From contig JACRHD010000027.1 of the NCBI GenBank assembly GCA_016234115.1, positions 1-35,008 of the forward strand: a stretch of 35,008 nucleotides of DNA, in the 5' to 3' direction. The position numbers were made by a program, and so were the translations under genes. This document shows positions 1 through 7,364 of the stretch, one piece after another; the first letter of the stretch is position 1; each line of letters opens with the position of its first letter. The notes beneath the pieces are model-generated. The model made no database searches, was not told the origin of the DNA, and worked only from the letters and a program-made list of their open reading frames with translations. This DNA is from Nitrospirota bacterium. Lineage in GTDB: Bacteria > Nitrospirota > Thermodesulfovibrionia > UBA6902.

Positions 1-121
1 GCACAGAGACACTGAGAAAACAAGAGGTTATCGAATAATTTTGCTTCATCACTTAGGTGAATGATTCATATTGGCCTTTTCTCTTATTTTTTAACTCTGT
101 GCCTCCGTGCCTCTGTGGTTA
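1..121. repeat. Palindromic intergenic repeat, ACAGAG family, left arm cut by window edge
   Basis: The left arm (1-16, GCACAGAGACACTGAG) is complementary to the right arm around 91-121, which reads CTCTGTGCCTCCGTGCCTCTG and on to GTGGTT. The same words recur at 28700-28844, 30466-30484 and 34476-34620. The rest of the gap up to 293 shows no convincing gene: a TTGACT / TAAGAT pair near 147-175 could be a weak promoter, but nothing coding follows on the plus strand. Confidence 0.8.
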
Positions 122-293
122 ACTGCTTTTTCTAAGTTTAAGCGTCTTGACTCGAAGGCAATTCCTGATAAGATGTTTAAAGAAAGGAGCGCGTCTGACT
201 GCCGGATGGTTTAAAAAATACCTTTCTCATTGAGATGAGGCCCCTATTCGGTCAGGCGTTAAGTCAGACAAGGACCTGCGTCGAACGCGGGGT

Positions 294-2885
294 TCAGACC
301 TCACCCAGCTTCTTCTTCATCTCAAATAATTTATTGAGCGCCTCAAGCGGCGTCATACTCATTACATCAAGACCGAGGAGCTCTTTCATCACAGGGTCGG
401 CCTGTGTCGTGAACAGGTCGAGCTGGTTTGTTTTTGCCGGTTCCGGAGCAGGCGCGGAAGTGTATGCGAGCTTCGGCGCGCCGAGCTCGTTGAGCTCCGA
501 CTTTTCGAGATTGGCCAATATCTCCTTTGCCCTGTCGATTGTCGAAGAAGGAAGTCCGGCAAGCCGCGCGACCTGTATACCGTAGCTCTTGTCCGCACCA
601 CCCTCTTCGATCCTTCGGAGAAAGATTATCTCATCGCCCCACTCCTTTACTGCAACGTTCATATTTTTTATCCCGTCAAGGACCAGCGAGAGTTCGGTAA
701 GCTCATGGTAATGGGTCGCAAAGAGCGTCCTCGCGCTTAATTCTTTCGCGATATATTCCACGACCGCCCACGCGATGCTGATGCCGTCAAAGGTGCTGGT
801 GCCCCTGCCGACCTCGTCAAGGAGGATGAGGCTTTTCCTTGTCGCGTTATTGAGGATATTTGCGGTCTCGATCATCTCCACCATGAAGGTGCTCTGCCCC
901 TTCGTGATAACGTCGGAGGCCCCTATCCTCGTAAAGATCCTGTCGACTACCCCTACCCTCGCCTCTTTCGCGGGGACAAAACTCCCTGTCTGCGACATCA
1001 GGACAATCAGGGCAACCTGCCTCATGTATGTCGATTTGCCCGCCATGTTGGGCCCCGTAATTATCGATATATTGTTCAGGCCCGAATCCATAAGCGTATC
1101 ATTCGGGACAAACTTCTCCGCCCCCGACAACCTCTCGATAACGGGATGCCTCCCTTCGGTTATCCTGATCACGTCTCCGTCATCGACGAGGGGGCGCTCA
1201 TAATTATATTTCTTTGCGACATAAGCGAGACTGTAAAGCGCGTCGAGTTCCGCAATAGCGGCAGCGGTCTTTTGAAGCCTGTCGGTCCCCGCGGCAATAG
1301 TGCTTCTCACTTCGAGAAAGACATCGTACTCAAGGTTTTTCAGCCGTTCTTCCGCCCCTAAAACCTTTGCTTCATATTCTTTCAACTCAGGGGTTATATA
1401 ACGTTCGCCGTTGGCAAGGGTCTGCTTTCTGATGTAGTCGTCAGGCGCCTGTTGCATATTTGCCTTTGTGATCTCGATGTAATATCCGAAGACCCTGTTA
1501 AAGCCGATCTTCAGCGATGATATCCCGGTCCTTTCCCTCTCTCTTGCCTGGAGGTTCGCGATGAAATCCTTTCCGCTGCCGCTTATCCCGCGCAGTTCGT
1601 CTATCTCCGCGTGAAAACCCTTCCTTATCATTCCGCCTTCTTTCAAAGCAAACGGAGGGTCGTCGGTTATCGCCTTTTCAATGAGAGCAGTCACCCCGTC
1701 AAGCACATCGATCTGTTCCGACAGATCTTTCAGCATCCTGTCGTCGTATTCCATGACAACGGCCTTCAGCTCCGGGAGCGTCTTCAGTGAATTTTTTAAC
1801 GCCAGCAGGTCTCTCGCATTGGCGGTCCCGCCCCCTATCCGCGCGGCCAGGCGCTCGATATCGTATATCCCATTCAGGTGAGTATGTAGCTGTGAAAGCC
1901 TGACTGAATCACCCGTCAGGGCGCTCACAGCATCCTGCCGTTCGCTGATCTCGCCCGGATCAAGCAATGGATTAAGGAGCCAGGACCTCAGAAGCCTTCC
2001 GCCCATCGGGGTAAGGGTCTCATCAAGAACATGGAGAAGGCTGCCTTCCGTTTCTCCGCTGCGCATGTTCCTGATGATTTCGAGGTTCCTCAGAGTCGAG
2101 GCGTCAAGCAGCATGCGCGATTCACGCCTCAGCACGCTCACCTTTTTAAACGAGAGCGTGTCCTTCTGGGTCTCTTCAAGATAATTCAGAAGCGCGCCGG
2201 CCGCGGAAACGGCGACGATCATCCCCTCGCAGCCGTAGCCGTCAAGCGATGAGACCCTGAAATGTTTAATCAGCTTCCTGTACGCCTCTATGTAATCGAA
2301 ATACCAGTCGTCATACGTCGTAAGATAATAGTCGCTCAGGCTGTCGGTTATCGACGAATTGGTCTTAAAGCTCAACGGGTATAAAATCTCCTTCGGCTGG
2401 AACCTGTTTATCTCGTCTACGAGCGGGTTGTGCGTCTCATAAATCAGAAATTCTCCCGTCGTGATGTCCGCGACGGCGATCCCGTATATATTTTCCTTCT
2501 GGAAAAATCCGAGAATGTAATTGTTCTCCTTCGGACTGCCGGAATGAAAAGTCCCCGGGGTGACCACTTTTACAACTTCCCTCCTTACGATGCCCTTCGC
2601 CTCCCTCGGGTCTTCCACCTGCTCGCAGACCGCGACTTTATGGCCGGCCTTCACGAGTCTCGCGATGTAAGTTTCGGATGTGAAATGCGGAACGCCGCAC
2701 ATCGGGAGCGGGTCTTCCCTGCCTTTGTCCCTCGATGTGAGAGTTATCTGAAGGGCCTTTGACGCGACTATCGCGTCCTGTCCGAACATCTCGTAGAAGT
2801 CCCCGAGACGGAAAAATACTATCGCATCCGGATAGTTCCGCTTGATATCATGGTACTGTTTCATTAAAGGGGTAAGTTCGGACAT
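294..2885 (-). CDS. mutS: DNA mismatch repair ATPase MutS
   Basis: MutS recognises base mismatches and small loops and starts mismatch repair. The 863-residue product has the usual family length. Visible landmarks are the mismatch-reading Phe-x-Glu in GDFYEMFG (residues 28-35), the Walker A loop GPNMAGKST near 611, the Walker B/signature stretch LLDEVGRGTSTFDG near 688, and the ATHYHEL switch near 722. A C-terminal NQLDLF near 820 matches the sliding-clamp-binding consensus QLxLF. The ATG at 2885 (MSELTPLMKQYHD) matches MutS N-termini. A TTG four codons upstream is possible but no clear Shine-Dalgarno sequence decides between them. It follows the PilZ gene on the same strand after 90 bp. No mutL is present. 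Confidence 0.97.
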   Translation of the reverse strand: MSELTPLMKQYHDIKRNYPDAIVFFRLGDFYEMFGQDAIVASKALQITLTSRDKGREDPLPMCGVPHFTSETYIARLVKAGHKVAVCEQVEDPREAKGIVRREVVKVVTPGTFHSGSPKENNYILGFFQKENIYGIAVADITTGEFLIYETHNPLVDEINRFQPKEILYPLSFKTNSSITDSLSDYYLTTYDDWYFDYIEAYRKLIKHFRVSSLDGYGCEGMIVAVSAAGALLNYLEETQKDTLSFKKVSVLRRESRMLLDASTLRNLEIIRNMRSGETEGSLLHVLDETLTPMGGRLLRSWLLNPLLDPGEISERQDAVSALTGDSVRLSQLHTHLNGIYDIERLAARIGGGTANARDLLALKNSLKTLPELKAVVMEYDDRMLKDLSEQIDVLDGVTALIEKAITDDPPFALKEGGMIRKGFHAEIDELRGISGSGKDFIANLQARERERTGISSLKIGFNRVFGYYIEITKANMQQAPDDYIRKQTLANGERYITPELKEYEAKVLGAEERLKNLEYDVFLEVRSTIAAGTDRLQKTAAAIAELDALYSLAYVAKKYNYERPLVDDGDVIRITEGRHPVIERLSGAEKFVPNDTLMDSGLNNISIITGPNMAGKSTYMRQVALIVLMSQTGSFVPAKEARVGVVDRIFTRIGASDVITKGQSTFMVEMIETANILNNATRKSLILLDEVGRGTSTFDGISIAWAVVEYIAKELSARTLFATHYHELTELSLVLDGIKNMNVAVKEWGDEIIFLRRIEEGGADKSYGIQVARLAGLPSSTIDRAKEILANLEKSELNELGAPKLAYTSAPAPEPAKTNQLDLFTTQADPVMKELLGLDVMSMTPLEALNKLFEMKKKLGEV

Positions 2886-2975
2886 AGAAGAAATCAAAAT
2901 TCAAAAATAAGGAATTAAAAACTATACCATAACGGCGGATTTATAGAAAAGGGGGGATATCTGCCGAAATCAGTT

Positions 2976-3308
2976 TCAGCTATCAGCGCCGGTGTCGGGA
3001 GCTTCACACCGACACAAAATTTCCAGGTAATCCCGGGGAGGGGTTACGACCTTGACTCCGATTCCGTCGTTTGCGCTGTCACCGGCAGATGATGCCGCCG
3101 TCCTTTTAACCCTGACCGGGATCATCACAGCATGCCCGCTTTGAAGGACTACCGTGTCAAAGGCCGAGTCAACCGGAAAATTCACTTCCGTATTTATAAA
3201 CATCCCGTTTTCCGAAAGATCGGTAACTGTTCCAGTGTAAACCATATTGCCGTAGAATATTCTTGCCGGCATCATGGCGGATTTTCTCTCATATGCCCGT
3301 TGTTCCAT
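2976..3308 (-). CDS. PilZ-domain protein (putative c-di-GMP receptor)
   Basis: A small 110-residue protein that is essentially one PilZ domain. PilZ domains bind cyclic di-GMP through an N-terminal RxxxR-type segment and a downstream D/NxSxxG motif. Here DLSENGMF supplies the second motif, and basic residues in QRAYERKSAMMPARI lie where the first belongs, although the exact RxxxR spacing is not clean. The ATG at 3308 is chosen because GAGG lies about 9 nt upstream; a TTG at 3326 would extend the frame by six residues. The gene starts 21 bp after the decaheme CHRD cytochrome gene ends, so it is probably the last gene of that cytochrome operon. Partner and output are not predictable from sequence. 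Confidence 0.85.
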   Translation of the reverse strand: MEQRAYERKSAMMPARIFYGNMVYTGTVTDLSENGMFINTEVNFPVDSAFDTVVLQSGHAVMIPVRVKRTAASSAGDSANDGIGVKVVTPPRDYLEILCRCEAPDTGADS

Positions 3309-3329
3309 AATAATTATCCTCTGCAAATT

Positions 3330-5072
3330 TCATCGCGCGCCGCCCCTTGGGAAAATAATCTGCCCTCTTATTTCGCCGGCGCGATTGATTTCCGTGTGCA
3401 CATTAAAGTACAACTGGTCGGCCAGCAGCGCATCGAACTGGGCCTGGGTAAAGACCGTGCCGGCCGGGACCACCCATGTCCCTTGCGTCGCGCCCTCGCC
3501 GCCTATAAGGCCGATTTCAACAGGCCCGTTCACGCCCGCAGGGGCCAGATGAATGTGTGAAGCAGTGGCAACGCTCGATAGTCCCGAGAAGCTGACTCTG
3601 CCGCTTACAGCTCTGGTAACAAGGTCCACTGTCAGTGCCCCCGTCCCGGTTCCGGAAGTCGTCACTGGCGGCGCCTCCTGCGACCCGCTCAGCGTCGTCA
3701 GGATAGTGAAGGGAAGCTGGACCTGGGCCAAATTGAGTACGGGAGCCGTTGCGCCGTCGTGACACAGAGCGCAGGCCGGGGCAAGCCCGCTCATGCCGCC
3801 TTCAAACTCAATACCGTGACAGGTGACGCAGCCTATGCTGAAATCACTCCCGTAGCTGCCGTGGAAATGAGCAGGATCGGCAGTGCCGGTCTCCCAGCCC
3901 GCCGGGTGATTTAACGGCTGGCCAAGCGCCCCCTCAGGACCGTCATGACAGGAAAAGCAGCTTATCAGCGACGATCCGCCGTCAAGGTCATCACCGTGGC
4001 AGTGCATGCACTGCTCCGCATCAAATGATACTGTAACCGGCTGAGCGCCGCCGGCCAGGTTGCGAATATATTCGGCTATGGCTTCCAGGTCCGCCTGACT
4101 GAGGTCGGTTAAGGCGGCCATAAGAGGCGTAGTGCCGATAAAGGAAGAGATGTCATCTGCCAGAATAAACGGAGACACTATACTTATTGCGGTCCTTCCC
4201 CCCGCGTCTTCACCGTGGCAGGCGGCGCACCGGGTCGAATAAAGGAAGCCGCCCCCGGACGCAGGCTGCACCGACTTGACGCCCGTTCCATGGAAATTGT
4301 CATTGCCGATTTCAAACGGGCTCACCCATCCATCGGGATGACCCAGGGGTGTAATAAAATCAAGGACCGGAGCGATAGTACCGTTATGGCAGAGTCCGCA
4401 CCCGGGGATAAACGGATTGACACTGCCTTCAAAATTAACGCCGTGGCAGGTCTTGCAACTGTCTTTGTATTTCCGTCCGTAACTGCCATGGAAATGAACA
4501 GGATCGGCGGTTCCATTATGCCAGGCCTCATTTGGATGGCCGACACCGCCGCCAGGACCATCATGACAGGTAAAGCAGCTTATCTGAGATATCCCTCCGT
4601 CCAGGTCCGAGCCGTGACAGTTCGCGCAGGAAGCCGTATCCAGGGATGTAGAGGCCGGTTGTCCTCCTGCGGCAAGGGTGGCGATATAATCGGATATTGC
4701 CTGTATGTCGGTCTGACTCAGGTCGCTCTGACCTGACATCAGGGGCACCGAGCTTATTGAGGACGCAATCAGGGAGGGCGTCTCCGACAGAATGGCGGGC
4801 CCGATCTTGCCTGCGGCATCGCTGCCGTGACAGACGGCGCACCTGTTTGAAAAGAGGATCTCTCCACTTGAAGCCGACTGTACCTTCTTGACATGCGTTC
4901 CATGAAAATCTTCGCTGCCGATTTTAAACGGGCTTGACCATCCGTCCCGATGGCTTCCCGATTCGAAATCGAACGTTGCATTAGGGTTGGCCTTGCTGCA
5001 GGCAACCATTGCCGTCGCTGCGAAAAATATCAACATAAGGAATCCGTATCTGATGGTCCTTATCTGTGACAT
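3330..5072 (-). CDS. Decaheme c-type cytochrome lipoprotein with C-terminal CHRD domain
   Basis: The 580-residue product starts with a lipoprotein-type signal (hydrophobic 11-24, MVAC box at 22-25) and carries ten CXXCH heme sites (CAVCH, CANCH, CFTCH, CKTCH, CGLCH, CAACH, CMHCH, CFSCH, CVTCH, CALCH). Residues about 41-240 and 246-448 are a clear internal duplication. Each half has one monoheme cytochrome-c-like module (CHGxDAxG, downstream PLM, then SDYIATL or AEYIRNL) followed by four closely packed sites, and each begins DGW-SPF-IG. Residues about 453-575 form a CHRD domain (SGSQEAPPV, ASHIHLAPAGVNGPV, YFNVHTEINRAGEIRGQI). The ATG at 5072 overlaps the previous gene by 13 nt and has GAGAGG upstream, implying translational coupling. 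A cell-surface electron carrier is inferred. I do not recognise a named family for the whole fusion. Confidence 0.9.
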   Translation of the reverse strand: MSQIRTIRYGFLMLIFFAATAMVACSKANPNATFDFESGSHRDGWSSPFKIGSEDFHGTHVKKVQSASSGEILFSNRCAVCHGSDAAGKIGPAILSETPSLIASSISSVPLMSGQSDLSQTDIQAISDYIATLAAGGQPASTSLDTASCANCHGSDLDGGISQISCFTCHDGPGGGVGHPNEAWHNGTADPVHFHGSYGRKYKDSCKTCHGVNFEGSVNPFIPGCGLCHNGTIAPVLDFITPLGHPDGWVSPFEIGNDNFHGTGVKSVQPASGGGFLYSTRCAACHGEDAGGRTAISIVSPFILADDISSFIGTTPLMAALTDLSQADLEAIAEYIRNLAGGAQPVTVSFDAEQCMHCHGDDLDGGSSLISCFSCHDGPEGALGQPLNHPAGWETGTADPAHFHGSYGSDFSIGCVTCHGIEFEGGMSGLAPACALCHDGATAPVLNLAQVQLPFTILTTLSGSQEAPPVTTSGTGTGALTVDLVTRAVSGRVSFSGLSSVATASHIHLAPAGVNGPVEIGLIGGEGATQGTWVVPAGTVFTQAQFDALLADQLYFNVHTEINRAGEIRGQIIFPRGGAR

Positions 5073-5500
5073 GCCCTGCACCTCTCGTTGTTCTTCCGGC
5101 CGTGGCACTTGAAACACATAGCCGGGTTTATCTTCCCGTCTATCATGTGCTGCGTGAGGTAGTCGCCTCGGTGAGGCAGGAACCTTTCCGGGGCATCCTT
5201 GTATTTGTCGCTCGGTTTAAGCTCTTCCTTGTTCGCATGGCAATCGTTACAGAACGATTCCCGGTGGCAAAGGTTGCAGGCCTGCTGACGCTGGGTGGCG
5301 TAAAACTTGTGCCTTACGCTGAAATCAGTCGTATGTTCCATTGCTGCGTACTGATCGGTGTGGCACTGGCTGCAAACAGGTTTTTCAACCTCGACAGGGT
5401 GGGTCTTTTGCAGACTCGTGTTTCCCGCACAGTTAATAATGATTGCCGCAAATATAACGAGCGCAAGTATTTTTAATATTTCCGGGTATCTGTTCTTCAT
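5060..5500 (-). CDS. Pentaheme c-type cytochrome, probable lipoprotein
   Basis: A 146-residue protein with an N-terminal hydrophobic segment (residues 8-23) ending in INC at 24, a possible though imperfect lipobox. It has five heme-binding sites: CSQCH (43), CNLCH (75), CNDCH (84), CFKCH (129) and CRACH (141). Extra histidines (H50s to H120s) could serve as distal ligands. The spacing resembles small periplasmic multiheme carriers. The ATG at 5500 lies one nucleotide after the stop of the barrel gene and the 3' end overlaps the decaheme gene, so the three genes are very probably co-translated. By position it could be the periplasmic electron feeder of the barrel. An alternative start nine codons upstream would overlap the barrel gene. 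Confidence 0.88.
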   Translation of the reverse strand: MKNRYPEILKILALVIFAAIIINCAGNTSLQKTHPVEVEKPVCSQCHTDQYAAMEHTTDFSVRHKFYATQRQQACNLCHRESFCNDCHANKEELKPSDKYKDAPERFLPHRGDYLTQHMIDGKINPAMCFKCHGRKNNERCRACHR

Positions 5501-5501
5501 T

Positions 5502-6785
5502 TTACGCCCCGATCTTCCAAGTCCCAAACCTGTAAAGGAATTTAAGGAAGACCTTCAGCTCCTCATCAAAAAAAGGGTTCTTGCCGTACTCCAGGTCGGC
5601 GGCAAATCTTACTCCGTCAGTAAGCTCGTATCCCACGGCGGCCGAAACGGCATAAGCATTCTTGACGTCGTTTATTCTCTGATCGTAGGAAACATTAAAC
5701 ACATCCACCGTCATGTCCGCCTGCCCGATCTTTTTATTTATATACGCCCTGTATTCGGTATATTTAATATCGTCGGTCTTGCCGTCCATGCGATAAGCCG
5801 ATAGACCCGCGCCCCCGGAACCTGTAACGGAGTATGAAAGCCGACCTCCGTAATAGTCCGCGTCCTCCGCAATATCGTAATCAAAATGTTTATACTGTGC
5901 CGCAAGAAGCAGGTTGTCAATAACAGCGTATGATGCTTCACCTCCAAAGATGATGACCTTCTCCTCCGGATCAATGTTGTTCAGGAAGGTAAATGCCTGC
6001 GTTGTAGCTGAAGTGAGGTACCTGCCGTAATCGGCCCAATAGAACTCCGGCGTGATCCGGAACTTCGCAATAGGGCCGAGAGCAAGAAAGTACGCATGCT
6101 CCATGATACCCTTATTAATAATATTATAAGATGATCTTCCGAGGACATTGATCTTTTCCACAGGAAAGAGCGATATATCAAAGCCACCCTCTTCTCTCAG
6201 GTCATCGCTGCTGTTTTGTTCTTTCAGATAAGATACGCCGGCGCGGTAGACGCCCGAAGTCTCATGCGTAATTCTACCGCCATAAGCCACGTCCCCGTCC
6301 CGCTCGTCAAAGTCGGTCTCAACAGGGACGCCACCGAAAGCGGCGATCCCGAACCCGCCCTTGATGTCCGCGTGCTTGTAAATGCCGTCTATCTGCTCAA
6401 GCGCCGCTCCTTCGGAGATAAACAGCCTCCCGAGATTCAGTACGGTATTGTCGGTCCTGCGCTTGAAGCTGAGATATGCATACTGAAGGTCGCCGTTGAA
6501 ATTTTTCGCAAAGCCTTCTTCGTCATTCTCTTTATATCTCGCCCAGCCGCCGGCATGAAAAGAGACCTCTTCTTTTCCAATTTCATCCGCAACAAAGTCG
6601 AGGTATTCGAAACCCGGAGAAACCGTTGTCGAACGGCTTGTCTCCCTTGACTGGAAGTAGGTTTTTGACTCTCCGTTCAGGGTAAAAGCAGGAGACTGAA
6701 TGGGACAGGAGAGCATTATCATAAATGCAGTGAAGAGCAGGACCCTGTTAATTCCGTTCCGGTTTCTCAGTAAATGCGCGTACAT
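5502..6785 (-). CDS. Outer-membrane beta-barrel protein of a cytochrome cluster
   Basis: The product (427 residues) has an N-terminal signal peptide (basic RNRNGINR then a hydrophobic run to about residue 37). The remainder consists of alternating amphipathic strands rich in Tyr, Phe and Gly, such as GGWARYKE, LQYAYLSFK, AYRMDGKTDD and FLKFLYRFGTW, with polar turns, as expected for a porin. Length and strand pattern suggest a barrel of 16-20 strands, shorter than MtrB/PioB. It is first in a tight operon with 5-heme and 10-heme cytochromes, so a porin-cytochrome conduit role is inferred. A TTGACA / TAACTT pair (6821 to 6794, minus strand) could be the promoter but would leave almost no leader before 6785. 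No Shine-Dalgarno sequence is evident, so the start is uncertain. Confidence 0.75.
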   Translation of the reverse strand: MYAHLLRNRNGINRVLLFTAFMIMLSCPIQSPAFTLNGESKTYFQSRETSRSTTVSPGFEYLDFVADEIGKEEVSFHAGGWARYKENDEEGFAKNFNGDLQYAYLSFKRRTDNTVLNLGRLFISEGAALEQIDGIYKHADIKGGFGIAAFGGVPVETDFDERDGDVAYGGRITHETSGVYRAGVSYLKEQNSSDDLREEGGFDISLFPVEKINVLGRSSYNIINKGIMEHAYFLALGPIAKFRITPEFYWADYGRYLTSATTQAFTFLNNIDPEEKVIIFGGEASYAVIDNLLLAAQYKHFDYDIAEDADYYGGRLSYSVTGSGGAGLSAYRMDGKTDDIKYTEYRAYINKKIGQADMTVDVFNVSYDQRINDVKNAYAVSAAVGYELTDGVRFAADLEYGKNPFFDEELKVFLKFLYRFGTWKIGA

Positions 6786-6793
6786 TAATAAAG

Positions 6794-6821
6794 AAGTTAC
6801 CACAATTTCGGGACTTGTCAA
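6794..6821 (-). promoter_or_regulatory. Candidate sigma70 promoter for the barrel-cytochrome-PilZ operon
   Basis: On the minus strand TTGACA (6821-6816) is followed after 16 nt by TAACTT (6799-6794). It directly precedes the first gene, but the predicted start site falls almost on the chosen ATG, so either the mRNA is near-leaderless or the real promoter is further up. Confidence 0.35.
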
Positions 6822-6907
6822 GGGGGCAATTAATTTTATTTAAACTACTATTGCCTCCTCCGGCGGATCATGCCGGACGCGACAGGCGCGATAAATTATT
6901 TTTAATC

Positions 6908-7078
6908 TTGTAATCCGGATCACTGCCTTAATTGGGATGATCCTTTATTATTCTTCAATGCATGATGATCTGTATCCGACTATATCCGCGTGTTTTATAC
7001 CTGACAATGCGTTGCGCGACATATTTTTCTTTCTGTAATTCAGGTCACTGCTTGACTTGGAATGATTCTTTATTATAA
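6908..7078 (+). repeat. Imperfect direct repeat of a promoter-like block (copies 6908-6953 and 7033-7078)
   Basis: Two about 46-bp blocks, 125 bp apart, share TGTAAT, TCACTGC, TTGG-ATGAT and CTTTATTAT in the same order at roughly three-quarters identity. The right copy contains the TTGACT/TATAAG promoter, and the left copy has a decayed equivalent. The rest of 6822-7051 shows no gene. Confidence 0.6.
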
Positions 7079-7079
7079 G
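7052..7079 (+). promoter_or_regulatory. Sigma70-like promoter upstream of the MopE-like cytochrome gene
   Basis: TTGACT (7052-7057), 16-nt spacer, TATAAG (7074-7079). A start near 7086 would give a leader of about 280 nt before the TTG start at 7365, which is long enough to hold a riboswitch. Confidence 0.5.
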
Positions 7080-7124
7080 ATCATGTTTAGTAAGAATAAG
7101 TTTTACTTATTCCCTTATTATGAG

Positions 7125-7255
7125 CCTAAAGTAAGGACAGAAGAGTATCTGAGGCAAACCCGGCAAAGGCGAGGACACGCGAAAAGGGCTTGCCGACTCT
7201 CAACTAAAAATGTCGCTTACAGTTATTTGCTCTCTGACGACGCTTGTTTAAAAAA
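7125..7255 (+). ncRNA. GEMM-like (cyclic dinucleotide, c-di-GMP-I type) riboswitch candidate
   Basis: The leader core at 7151-7190 contains GGCAAACC (7153-7160), a short stem-loop with an AAAG loop, then GGACACGCGAAAAGGGC. This resembles the conserved GEMM core GGCAAACC / GAAA loop / GGACGCAAAGCC, but with inserted bases in the second half. I cannot match the 3' receptor region confidently. The setting is typical of this class: a long leader between a promoter and a multiheme cytochrome gene, in a genome segment with two PilZ genes. It may be a divergent GEMM aptamer, a decayed one, or a chance resemblance. A 70-codon frame across it (7062-7274) is regarded as non-coding. Confidence 0.45.
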
Positions 7256-7364
7256 GGAGGTGAATAGCGTTTAACCACAAGACGTAATCTTTATGCATCT
7301 AATGTATTAAAAAGAGTTCAGAAAGCCTGAACGCAAGAACGACAAGAAAACAAAGGAGTATCAA

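Noticed and set aside
7062-7274. 70-codon plus-strand frame in the leader of the MopE-like gene
   Set aside because: It overlaps the -10 region and the GEMM-like motif, and no ribosome binding site precedes it. The GGAGGTG near its end is not followed by a usable reading frame.
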